From Pteria penguin (Eukaryota; Mollusca; Bivalvia; Pterioida; Pteriidae): a stretch of 64,000 bases of DNA. Position numbers and translations under genes: made by a program. Below the pieces are notes generated by a model, which searched no databases, was not told the origin of the DNA, and saw only the letters and a program-made list of their open reading frames with translations. Every line of letters begins with the position of its first letter. Positions within the stretch are counted from its first letter, which is position 1. Below, piece by piece: positions 36,451-48,700 of this stretch. The stretch lies in contig CM068582.1 of the NCBI GenBank assembly GCA_035048485.1, positions 20,820,155-20,884,154 on the forward strand. The letters are read 5' to 3'.

Positions 36451-38890
36451 GGCCGTTTGTCTATGGATTACTTACCGTATCACCTAGCTCTGTCCCTGTC
36501 TTTGGATGACTTACCGTATTTCCTAGCTCTGTCTCTATCTATGGATGACTTACTGTATCACCTATCTCTGTCTCTGTCTATGGATGACTTATCGTATCGC
36601 CTAGCTCTGTCTCTGTCTATGGATGACTTACTGTTATCACTTAGCTCTGTCTCTGTCTATAGATGACCTACCGTATCACCTAGCTCTGTCTCTGTATATA
36701 GATGACTTATCGTATCACCTAATTCTGTCTCTGTATATGGATGACTTAGTGTTATCAGCTAGATAAGTTTTTGTCTATGGATAACTTACCGTATTACCAA
36801 GCTCTGTCTCTGTCTCTGGATGATTTACCGTATCACCTAGCTCTGTCTCTGTTTCTGGATGACTTACCCTATTACCTAGCTCTGTCTCTGGATGACTTAC
36901 CGTATTACCTAGCTCTGTCTTTGTCTATGGATGACTTACCGTATCACCTAGCTCTGTCCCTGTCTATGGATTACATACCGTATCACCTAGCTCTGTCTTT
37001 GTCTATGGATGACTTACCATATCACCTAGCTGTCTGTCTTTGGATGACCTACCGTATCACCTAGATCTGTCTTTGTCTATGGATGACTTACCGTATCACC
37101 TAGCTCTGTTTATGGATAACCTACCGTATCACCTAGCTCTGTCTCTATCTATGGATGACCTACCGTATCACCTAGCTCTGTCTCTATCTATGGATGGCTT
37201 ACCGTATCACCTAGCTCTGTCTCTGTCTATGGATGACTTACCATATCACCTAGCTCTGCCTCTGTCTATGGATGTCTTACCGTATCACCTAGCTCTGTCT
37301 CTGTCTATGGATGACTTACCGTATCACCTAGCTCTGTCTCTGTCTATTGATGACCTACCGTATCACCTAGCTCTGTCTATGGATGACCTACCGTATCACC
37401 TAGCTCTGTCTCTGTCTATGGATGACTTACCGTATCACCTAGCTCTGTCTCTGTCTATGGATGACTTACCGTATCGCCTAGCTCTGTCTCTGTCTATGGA
37501 TGACTTACCGTATCACCTAGCTCTGTCTTTGTCTATGGATGACTTACCGTATTACCTAGCCCTGTCTCTATCTATGGATGACTTACTGTATCACCTATCT
37601 CTGTCTCTATCTATGGATGACTTACCGTATCACCTAGCTCTGCCTCTGTCTATGGATGACTTACCGTATCACCTAGCTCTGTCTCTGTCTATGGATGACT
37701 TACTGTTATCACCTAGCTCTGTCTCTGTCTATAGATGACCTACCGTATCACCTAGCTCTGTCTCTGTATATAGATGACTTATCGTATCACCTAATTCTGT
37801 CTCTGTATATGGATGACTTAGTGTTATCAGCTAGATAAGTTTTTGTCTATGGATAACTTACCGTATTACCAAGCTCTGTCTCTGTCTCTGGATGATTTAC
37901 CGTATCACCTAGCTCTGTCTCTGTTTCTGGATGACTTACCCTATTACCTAGCTCTGTCTCTGGATGACTTACCGTATTACCTAGCTCTGTCTTTGTCTAT
38001 GGATGACTTACCGTATCACCTAGCTCTGTCCCTGTCTATGGATTACATACCGTATCACCTAGCTCTGTCTTTGTCTATGGATGACTTACCATATCACCTA
38101 GCTGTCTGTCTTTGGATGACCTACCGTATCACCTAGATCTGTCTTTGTCTATGGATGACTTACCGTATCACCTAGCTCTGTCTATGGATGACCTACCGTA
38201 TCACCTAGCTCTGTCTCTATCTATGGATGACCTACCGTATCACCTAGCTCTGTCTCTATCTATGGATGGCTTACCGTATCACCTAGCTCTGTCTCTGTCT
38301 ATGGATGACTTACCATATCACCTAGCTCTGCCTCTGTCTATGGATGTCTTACCGTATCACCTAGCTCTGTCTCTGTCTATGGATGACATCGTATTACCTA
38401 GCTCTGTCTCTATCTATGGATGGCTTACCGTATCACCTAGCTCTGTCTCTGTCTATGGATGACTTACCATATCACCTAGCTCTGCCTCTGTCTATGGATG
38501 GCCTACCGTATCACCTAGTTCTGTCTTTGTCTATGGATGACTTACAGTATCACCTAGCTCTGTCTCTGTCTATGGATGACTTACCGTATCACCTAGCTCT
38601 GTCTCTGTCTATGGATGACTTACCGTATCACCTATCTCTGTCTCTGTCTATGGATGACCTACCTTATCACCTAGCTTTGTCTCTATCTATGGATGACTTA
38701 CCGTATCACCTAGTTCTGTCTCTATCTATGGATGACCTACCGTATCACCTAGATCTGTCTCTGTCTATGGAATACTAACTGTATTACCTAGCTCTGTCTC
38801 TGTCTATGGATGACGTACTGTATCACCTAGTTCTGTCTGTCTATGGATGACTTACCGTATCACCTAGCTCTGTCTAATGATGACATACCG
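36451..38890. repeat. 39-bp minisatellite with 1,072-bp higher-order duplication, unit 1
   Basis: Units of CTATGGATGACTTACCGTAT plus CACCTAGCTCTGTCTCTGT, about 62 copies. At 39 bp the array keeps a plus-strand frame open (SMDDLPYHLALSL repeats, up to 232 codons). About 36640-37310 recurs nearly identically at 37712-38382. I see no promoter, splice or domain support for translation. Confidence 0.9.
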
Positions 38891-39148
38891 TATCAAATTC
38901 TGATGAAAGGTATAGGAGATATGAGTTCGGACGGACAGACAAACAGACACATGGACACGACAGCGACTATATGCTCCCTGAATTTGGGGTAGCATGTAAA
39001 GGTATAATCAGGAATCGCCAGGAAAATAATGGTGTTATGAATAAGTAAGCAATACCTGCTTTCATCATATTTAGTTGATCTATGTGGTCACATCGAATAT
39101 AAACGCAATGGGGCATATTAAAAGTCTGAGTATGCGTTGTGTACGTCC

Positions 39149-39426
39149 AAGTGGGCCTATATCGCTCACCTGAGTACCTAGATGATCAGTCATGCAGGAA
39201 GGAGGAATTCATTAAATTTTGCATTACTGTGACTAAGTCAACTCAAATGTTGAAAATATGTCAAATTTTATTTCGTTAGTCATTTTCTTTAGGTGGGGCC
39301 TTTTGTTGACTGCAAAGCAGTTCCAGACAAGAAGTCGAAAATGTGGAAAAGTTAACGACGGACGGACGACAGACGGCGCACTGTGACTATAGCTCACTTG
39401 AGGCTTTGGCTCAGGTGAGCTAAAAA
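39149..39426. mobile_element. Short copy of the AGCTCAC..GTGAGCT hairpin-ended element
   Basis: It has the same left end (AAGTGGGCCTATATCGCTCA) and right-end hairpin (AGCTCACTTGAGGC..GCTCAGGTGAGCT) as the 2.56-kb copy, with most of the interior missing. Present in unit 2, absent at the matching place in unit 1 (about 20830). Confidence 0.65.
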
Positions 39427-39857
39427 CACATACTAAAAGACCAAACACAAAAGTGAAAAAAAATCATATTCTGTTCATTTATTTCATAAATCTTACAACA
39501 GAAATTAAAATATATCATCTTAGTTATCATTTTCTAAACACGCTGATATACAACAATACAGAGACAAATTAATATCTGACGATCAAAATCTCTCTCTTTC
39601 TTAAATATAAATTCATTTCAGTTATAAACTTGATGAGCATTACATATTTTTTGTTAAAGAAAAATATAAAACACAAGATCTCAGTTCAAATGCATCCACA
39701 ATATCCATATATTGCTTTGCATGTGTTTAGTATAAACGGTCGTGACATTTTGCTATAACATTTGTATTTAATATCATTCTTAAATAGTAAAACATGTAAT
39801 TCATTAAATGAACATTTATTAAAAAATTATATGATGTAATATAGAACTTAAAGCAAA

Positions 39858-42420
39858 CAAGAGGCCCAAGTGGGCCTATATCGCTCACCTGAGTACCTAG
39901 ATTATCAGTCATGCATGAAGGAAGAATTCATTTATTTTTGCATTAATGTGACTAAGTCAACACAGATGTTGAAAATATGTCAAATTTTATTTCAGACTAG
40001 AATAAAAAACAACACTTTTTTGCACATCCATTCAGGTGATTTTGATATTAAGCATTTCCTTTGTCTCTGCAAGAAGTCATTCAGGGCAACAAGTTAGTCA
40101 TTTTCTTTAGGTGGGGACTTTTGTTGACTGATTTCAAGTCTGGGTCATGAACAACAATTGTTTCAAATATTGTCCAGATCTAACTTAAAATTGCCTAATT
40201 TCATATGTTGAGTGTTGAGAAACATCTAAAAACTTATTTAGATGTGTAAAGAAATGAAAAAAAAATTTTGACCACAGCTGGATTTGAACCGCTACTCTCC
40301 ATATTTCAATTACCAAGTGGTATATGTACTACTGTGAGAACTGCTTTTTAGAGATGGTGGCATTATCTGTTAACCAATTTGGATGAAATTTACCAAATTG
40401 ATAGAGGACTTTTAGTACTTCATGTATTCCATGTTTCATTAAAATCTTTCATGTGGTATAACAGCAGAAGTGAAAAATGTGATTGAATTGTTCCTATACA
40501 CCCTCATTTGGAAGTCTTAAAAAATTCATAGAAAATCCAAAAATTGAGATATTGACAAAATTCTTTCAAAGTAACAATCCTTACCATAATTATGATCACA
40601 ATAGTCCATAAGAAATCATCATTATCAATTAACTAGGAAATATGACACTTTTTTCTGCATTGAATCACCAAGTCCAAAGAAATGTGGAAAAAAATTCTAA
40701 AATTTGATTTTGGAAGGGAACCAAAATGACAATACATCTTCACTCATCCCTCTAGATCATTTCTATGCATTCTGTTTGTCTCTGTATACAGCCCGTATGA
40801 AAAAGAATATTGTTGAACGAGGGAACTCTTTTGTGACCTACTCTTGACTATGGTGGCGCCACCTGTAAAGAGGTCTGGACGAAAACAACAGAATTTGAAG
40901 AGGATCATAAGTGACTTATTTCCACCAAGATTTATTAAAATCCTTCAAACAGTTTTGTAGAAAAAGTTGAAAATGTGAAAAATGGCCAACCCCCCCCCCC
41001 CCCCTTTTTTTTTGGAAGTCTTAAACGTAAAATTCCTAATTTCATATGTTGAGTGTTGAGAAACATCTAAAAACTTATTTAGATGTGTAAAAAAAAAAAA
41101 ATTTTTTTGACCACAGCTGGATTTGAACCGCTACTCTCCATATTTCAATTACCAAGTGGTATATGTACCATTGTGAGACCTACTTTTAGACATGGTGGCA
41201 TTATCTGTTAACCAATTTGGATGATCCGCACAAAAAACAAAACCTTTGAAAAGGACTATGAGTACTTGCATCCTACCCAGTTTTATCACAATCCTTCAAG
41301 TTGTTCTGTAGATCAAGTTGAAGATATGAAAAATTGTCCCCCCCCCCCCCCCCTTTTCTTGGAAGTCTTAAAAAATTCATAAAAAATTCAAAAATCGAGA
41401 TATTGAAAAAATTCCTTCGCACCAGCATTCCTTACCATAGAAATGATTAAATGAAACCAAATGAATGCATCAATGTTTACTAAAAGAAAATAATAACTCT
41501 TTAATGCATTAAAATAACAAAGTCCAAAATAAAAATGAAAAAACGTCAAAAATTTGATTTTGGAATGGAACCAAAAATATCAACACTTCTTCCCATATGC
41601 CTCTAAATCATTCCTATGCAGTCGGTTTGTCGCTGTATGCACCCGATCTGAATAAGAAGTTTGTCAAAGGAGGGTACCCTCTGTGACCTACTTTTGTCTG
41701 TCGTGGTGCCACCTGTTCATGGATCCTGACAAAGATGACCACATTTGTCGGGGACCTTGAGTATTTGATGCATGCCAAGTTTCATTGAATTCCAGCAAGT
41801 GGTTCCGAAGAAAAAGTTCAAACTGTGAAATGTTTACACCAATTATCCCACCCCCCTTTTTCTTGAAAGTCTTAAAAAATTCATAAAAAATCCAAAACAT
41901 AAAATATTGAAAAATTTTCTTCGCAGTAGTATTTCTTACCATAAAAATGATCAAATTAAACCAAATTAATGCATCAATGTTTACTAAAAGAAAAAAATAC
42001 CTCTTTTCTGCATTAAAACTACCAAGTACAAAAAAATGTCAAAAAAACGTCAAAAATTTGATTTCGGAACAGAACCAAAAATAACAACACTTCTTCACAC
42101 ATCCCTCTAGATCATTCCTATGCATTCGGTTTGTCTCTGTATGCCCCCGGTCTGAAGAAGAAGTTTGTCAAAGGAGGGTACCCTCTTTGACCTACTTTTG
42201 CCTGTGGTGGCGCCACCTATTGATGAATCCGGACGAAAAACAACAACACTTGTAGGGGACCATGAGTACTACATGCTTATCAAGTTTCATCAAATTCTGT
42301 TCAGTGGTTCTGGAGAAGAAGTCGAAAATGTGAAAAGTTAACAACGGACGACGGACGACAGACGACGGACGGTGATTGATCACAATAGCTCACTTGAGCC
42401 TTTGGCTCAGGTGAGCTAAA
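39858..42420. mobile_element. 2.56-kb non-autonomous element with terminal hairpin and internal repeats
   Basis: It starts with the palindromic AGGCCCAAGTGGGCCT then ATCGCTCACCTGAG, and ends with a 14-bp-stem hairpin (about 42387-42417, AGCTCACTTGAGCC/GGCTCAGGTGAGCT) followed by AAAA. Inside, two blocks (about 40185-40325 and 41030-41170) share GTTGAGTGTTGAGAAACATC and, on the minus strand, a tRNA-like B box GCGGTTCAAATCC. Poly-C/TTGGAAGTCTTAAAAAATTC modules recur at about 40495, 40990, 41340 and 41850. No transposase. Class uncertain: the CTAA after a hairpin recalls Helitron-type ends. Confidence 0.6.
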
Positions 42421-42776
42421 AAAGAAATTGTGAAAACATAAAACACGACAAGATTTTTTGTGAACTGTAACTCATTATTATTTAACTATATTGAAAAAAA
42501 TAGCATACTGTTAATTAATTTTAAATCCCCAAAGATTATGATTTCTTATGAATTCCTCAACATGATCACTTGCATAAATGGTCTTCCCTTCTTTTGATTT
42601 GTCTCTTAATATATGAAATTAATTGCTTCAAGCCAAAATTATACTTATGAAATATTCCTTAAAAGAAATCCATGCAAAAATAAAACATCACAAAAAATGA
42701 CAGGTATTGAATATTCTATTGTTCAAAACAATGAATAGAAATATACTATAATGAAAATTAAAAGCATTTTTAAGAC

Positions 42777-42782
42777 TTTATT
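42777..42782 (-). terminator. Poly(A) signal AATAAA of ZIP copy 2
   Basis: AATAAA on the minus strand about 240 bp past the stop codon, conserved with copy 1. Confidence 0.6.
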
Positions 42783-43021
42783 CATTGTGTCTCATGTTGT
42801 CGGGTGACTTTCCACAATCATCCGAATTATTTACTAATGGACTATATGAACACATGAATATGAATTTGATTTAAATGTAACACCAGGATCATCTGTAGTC
42901 AATCAATTACAGAAAGCAAACTGGCTGTATTTTCAACTGCAATGTTCATGGTATGGGACTATAGTAGATTTCCATTTCAGTATTTGCATCGTATGACTGC
43001 GCTCATACCAATATAGTTCAC

Positions 43022-45751
43022 TTACAACTGTATATTACATGTACCACCATATAAAACCAATATCAGAACAATGAAAAAGCCTGTTAACAAACCCACATTC
43101 TGTAAGATAAGAACAGTACATGTTCGCTCTGTTTTATCTCTTTCTGCTGCTTTTAACTGTTGAGACATTTCAGGAATCTGAGAAAATAAATGTAGAATAT
43201 CCTAAATAAAAGTGCAAAGATTAGCATCAGACACTAGCAGATTTTAAAATTATATTGAAAGCATACAACGTTAATAATATTCAGCAGAACTGTAACATTT
43301 TAAACTGTCATGCTGCTATCTAAAAATGGTAATGCCACATACTGTTTTATACAGTAGGGTGGTATCAGCGGTAAGCCATCAAATAGTCAGCACTGAAACC
43401 ATGTGAAAGGTCGTTTTGTTTAAAATCACTTACCATATCTGATAGTGCAATGTATATGAAGAGTCCTCCGGCAAAACCAAAAATCCACTGATTGGCATTT
43501 GTATTCTCTCCTACCAGCACTCCTATTATAAGGCCCAAATAGCAGATGACAGCGGTGATGAAGTTGTACAGAAGGGCTCGCTTTATGCCTAATCCTGCAT
43601 GCAATAGAATAGCTATATCGCCTGAAATAAAATTATACTATGAGTAATACACATATTAATATACCACATATTCATATATAGCATTAGACTTATCTGTACT
43701 TGTCGTCATATATAGGTTTAAGCAGTGGTTATATGCGATGTTGAGTAAATATGTGTCATAAGTACTGAAAATGATAAAATCTATTCATTACTTGTATCAA
43801 CATTTTGATAAATTACACTATATTTTAAACGTCATAATGAGCTTTTTATCTCAAGATTTTATATTGGATGCCGATATAAACACTGTTTGAGAGATTTCAA
43901 ATGCTTCTTAAAATAATATAATATATTGCCAAAATCTCAAACGCCTTTCAATAAATATGAGGACATATATCCATACACAAATTTGTTCTTGATTTTACAT
44001 CATTACATTCCAAATCTGCTATCTGATATATTTATTGATTAAAGATGTATTCCAGGAAAAAAACCCACATTATGTTATTGATTGTCGAGGAATTTTTTCA
44101 TATACCAGCTGAAAAGACCAAACATAAAAATCTATATGTAGAAGAGTGTAACGTGTCAAAATATTAAGGTGAAAGTTAAGAAAATAATCAGAAATTGTGG
44201 ATTTTCAGGAAAGGAAAAATGATAAAAATGTCTACATGGATATGTGTAGCAAAGAATTATAAGCACATCATAGCTTCCCAATAGTGTAATCAAACTCTGA
44301 CACACAAGATGCCTCCAAACAAGACATAACTCCCATCAATGCTTGTCCATTGAAAACTATCTATAGAAAACTTACAGTGTATGCTTAAAAGAAATAACAC
44401 AAACACTCTTTGCCGCAAATTTTCGGCCTCCTGGCCTTTATCAATCAATACTTAGAATAGTACAAAACTACAGCACTATTCTAACTATTGCTTGATAAAG
44501 GCCAGGAGGCCGAAAATTTGTGGCAAAGAGTGTTTGTGTTATTTCTTTTAGTATATTTTACTTCCCTTTGGAGTACAACTTATTATACCTTACAGTGTAT
44601 GGGTCATATGTCTTTATCGAAAGAGTTTCACAAGTTTGATTATTTTGATTCGGATGAAATGAAATTATCGAAAACTTATACCCTCAGAAACATTGGGGGA
44701 ATAAGGGAAAAATGTCTGACCATACATCTTTATTCTACATTGTTAAAACTGCTGTTTCAACATGGAGAAAATAACTTTCCTGTTAAATGTATATATCTAG
44801 GATATTTCAAATCGTCACGACTCTGGTGGCCATGCCGTTGTGTCCAAAGATTAGGTGATTGCCAAGTGAAATTCAACTCGAAGCCGTCCACACGAAAATA
44901 AAAAAATCCAGTATCAATCTAATGCATACCTAATTCGTGAGGTAGTTCTTCGCATAGAATTGCCAGTGAAACGCTGATCCCTATGAAGGTGTCTTCTGTA
45001 AATGCTGCACCAATAGACAAGCCGTCAACAAAATTATGTAGAGCATCCCCAATCAGCAAAATCCACGCTACAGGAGCTATGACTTTTTCCCCAGCCTCAT
45101 TCTCTATTAATTCCACATGAGAATGACTATGATCATATCCATTAGTATTCTCTGTCTCTTTCTTCTTCAAAAGTGAAATTTCGTGAGTCGTCGTTGTGTC
45201 TTGCTTGTTTTTGTCCTAAAAGTAAAATGCTCACATGTATTGAAAATGATGACCTGATGGATCAGACGTACACTAAGTAACTTTGTTTTTCAAATGTGAA
45301 ATATAAATAATCGTTTACTCTTACTTTTCCTTGTTTAAGTACAGCATTCAATATTCTCTCGGCTAAAAACACGAAATAAGCTCCTCCCATCACTGTTGTC
45401 AATTTCCAGTGATAATCAGGTATTGGGGAGTCATCAGCAGCAAGATGCATGGACTGAAATGAAATAAAAGACAGTACTTACACAAGCACTTAATTTCTTG
45501 TTACTGATGGCATGTTAAATTTGAACCCAATTTCGGATAACGGTTTACATTCACATATAACATGAAATGCAAATACAAAAGTACCACATCATTATCAGAA
45601 AGCTAATGTGAGTGACTGTATATACTGTCTTGTTAATTGATTTCTGAATTTAAAAACAGATATTTAAAATCGTGTCAAAAATGCCGGCTAAACAAGATTC
45701 GAACCCAATGCCTATATTCATTCACTTTGCATATCAATTCAGTAAAAGTCG

Positions 45752-45784
<33 letters not shown>

Positions 45785-48700
45785 TTATGTATATTTGTAT
45801 ATATGTTGTTTTCCCTATGAGTAAAGCCGGTATGGTCTAGTGGTTAAGGTGATCGGCTCGTGACAGAGAGGTCCCGGGTTCGACTCCCGGTGTTCTGTCT
45901 TTCGGATGAGACAATAAAAACCGAGGTCCCGTGTCACAGTAGGCGTGGCACGTTAAAGATCCCTCACTGTTTCGGGTGGGTCCGTTGTAAAGGTCTAAAT
46001 TTGTGTGCAATGCATCCGGCAGATGCCGTCACCATAAAAGTGAAATAATCGTGGAGTGACGAAATACAATAATTAATCAATCCCTATGAGTCGTATGGTT
46101 CAAAGTAATAAAGAACTTGAACTCAGATGCACCACAATTATAACTACCTAGAAATTCACCACAATTATAACTACCTTGAAATGCACCACAACTATAACTA
46201 CCCCGAAATGCACCACAACTATAACTACCCCGAAATGCATCACATTCATAACTACCTCGAAATGCACCACAATTATAACTACCTCGAAATGCATCACAAT
46301 TATAACTACCTTGAAATGCATCACAATTATAACTACCTCGAAATGCATTACATTCATAACTACCTCGAAATGCACCACAATTTATAACTACCTCGAAAAG
46401 CACCACAATTTATAACTACCTCAAAACGCATCACAATTATAGCTACCTCGAAATGCACCACAATTACAACTACCTCGAAATGCACCAAAATATATAACTA
46501 CATCGAAATGCACAACAATTTATAACTACCACGAAATGCACCACAATTATAACTTCCTCGAAATGCACCACAATTATAATTACCATGAAATGCGCCACAA
46601 TTATAACTACCTCGAAAGGCATTACAATTATAACTACCTCGAAATGCACCACAATTATAACTACCTCGAAATGCACCACAATATATAACTACCTCGAAAT
46701 GCACCACAATTTATAACTACCTCGAAATGCACCACAATTTATAACTACCTCGAAAAGCACCACAATTGTAAGTACCTCGAAATGCACCACAATTATAAGT
46801 ACCTCGAAATGCATCACAATTATAACTACTTCGAAATGCACCACAATTATAACTACCTCTCGAAATGCACCACAATTTATAACTACCTCGAAAAGCACCA
46901 CAATTATAAGTACCTCGAAATGCACCACAATTATAACTATCTCGAAATGCATCACAATTATAGCTACCTCGAAATGCACCACAATTACAACTACCTCGAA
47001 ATGCACCACAATATATAACTACATCGAAATGCACCACAATTTATAACTACCTCGAAATGCACCACAATTATAACTACCTTGAAATGCACCACAATTATAA
47101 CTACCTCGAAATGCATCACAATTATAACTACCTCGAAATGTACCACAATTTATAACTACCTCGAAAAGCACCACAATTTATAACTACCTCGAAACGCATC
47201 ACAATTATAGCTACCTCGAAATGCACCACAATTATAACTACCTTGAAATGCACCACAATTATAACTACCTCGAAATGCACCACAATTATAACTACTTCGA
47301 AATACACCACAATTAAAACTACCTCGAAATGCATCACAATTATAACTACCTCGAAATGCACCACAATTTATAACTACCTGGAAATGCACCACAATTATAG
47401 CTACCTCGAAATACATCACAATTATAGCTACCTCGAAATGCACCACAATTATAACTACTTCGAAATGCACCACAATTTATAACTATTCCGAAATGCATTA
47501 CATTTATAACTTAATCGAAATGCACCATAGTTTTAATTACCTCGAAATGCACCACAAATATGACTACCTCAAAACGCAGCACAATTATAACTACCTCCAA
47601 ATACACCACAATTCTAAGTACCTAGAAATGCGACTAGGAACAAACTATATCGATAATATACTTGAACTACACATCATAAATACTTGGAAAGTAGTAATAC
47701 TAAGGCAATAATCCTTTTGAGTGGACGTGGGAATCATCGAACTATTATGAGATCAGGAACAAAGGAGGAGAAAGTACTTCGAGATAGCTAGTCATGACCC
47801 CCTTGTATGATAATACAGACAAATGAAATAAAGTATTGAAACCATTCGTCAAATCTAGATTGAATGTATTAAAACATCCGTCTAATTTAGATATAAAACA
47901 TAATCATCAAAATTGTGTAAAGGGCAAAAAGTATAGAAGATATCGTGACAATCATCGTTGTATCACTTACAGTGCAATAAAAAGTAATATAAAAAAAATT
48001 TAAAAGAGTGCCGCTTTGATACCAATTAGAGAAAATGCAAAAAGCGATCAATAGGCAATGATCCATTCTAAAGCTTATCATTACAATCAATAAGTTCAAA
48101 ATAGAGAAGACCTGGGTTCGAGTCCCAGTGGTGCCTCGTTGGTGAATGTCATAATTTTTAAATCTCAACATTTGTCAATACATTCAATGATATGTTGTTA
48201 AATGATTTCTGCTTTAAATGAAATCATTTGTCGAATTAAGTATTAATAATGGTGTTTATGAAATATAATAGTTTACTTCTGGTAGAAGAACGAGAAATCC
48301 TGTAGTTGCCAAAGTCCCAACAGCTAGGGCAACACAAAACATTAATATTCTCTTGAAAAATCTCGTCTTCATAATTGGTCCAAGAAAGGCTCCTATGTTT
48401 GATATTAGAACTATCAACGAGCAAAATCCGATACCATATCCCCATGCTGAAAAAAATATCAAAATTATCTTATTGTCTACACAAATATTTTAAATATTAC
48501 AAGTATCATTGATCTTGAATAATATTGATTGATTGATTGATATTATTTTACGTCACTCTACGATTATTTCATGCATATGGTGACGGCATCTGTCTGATGC
48601 ATTGCACAGAAACTTATACCTCTGCAACGGACCTACCCTAAGCAATGAAGGAGATTTATGTGCCAAGCATACAGTGGTACCAATCTCATCCGAAAGAGTA

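Larger units (their letters stand above)
20690..39001. repeat. Tandem segmental duplication, unit 1 (18,312 bp)
   Basis: Homology with unit 2 starts at GTATAATCAGGAATC (20690 and 39002) and continues in order: 3' flank, all seven ZIP exons, mariner remnant, upstream region, 40-bp and 39-bp minisatellites. Unit 2 begins exactly where unit 1 ends. The two are colinear apart from insertions and array-length changes. Confidence 0.85.

Noticed and set aside
37040..37738. 232-codon frame of SMDDLPYHLALSL repeats as a repeat-protein gene
   Set aside because: 39-bp minisatellite, neighbouring arrays of the same family break the frame, and there is no start, splice or signal context.
44488..44901. 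137-codon plus-strand open frame
   Set aside because: Starts inside the foldback element and runs over intron sequence of the ZIP gene; the frame is not kept in unit 1.
45837..45905. tRNA gene
   Set aside because: A and B boxes are present, but the ends do not form an acceptor stem and the sequence continues into the SINE body.
46077..47482. Many open frames of 70-109 codons
   Set aside because: 27/28-bp minisatellite on both strands.
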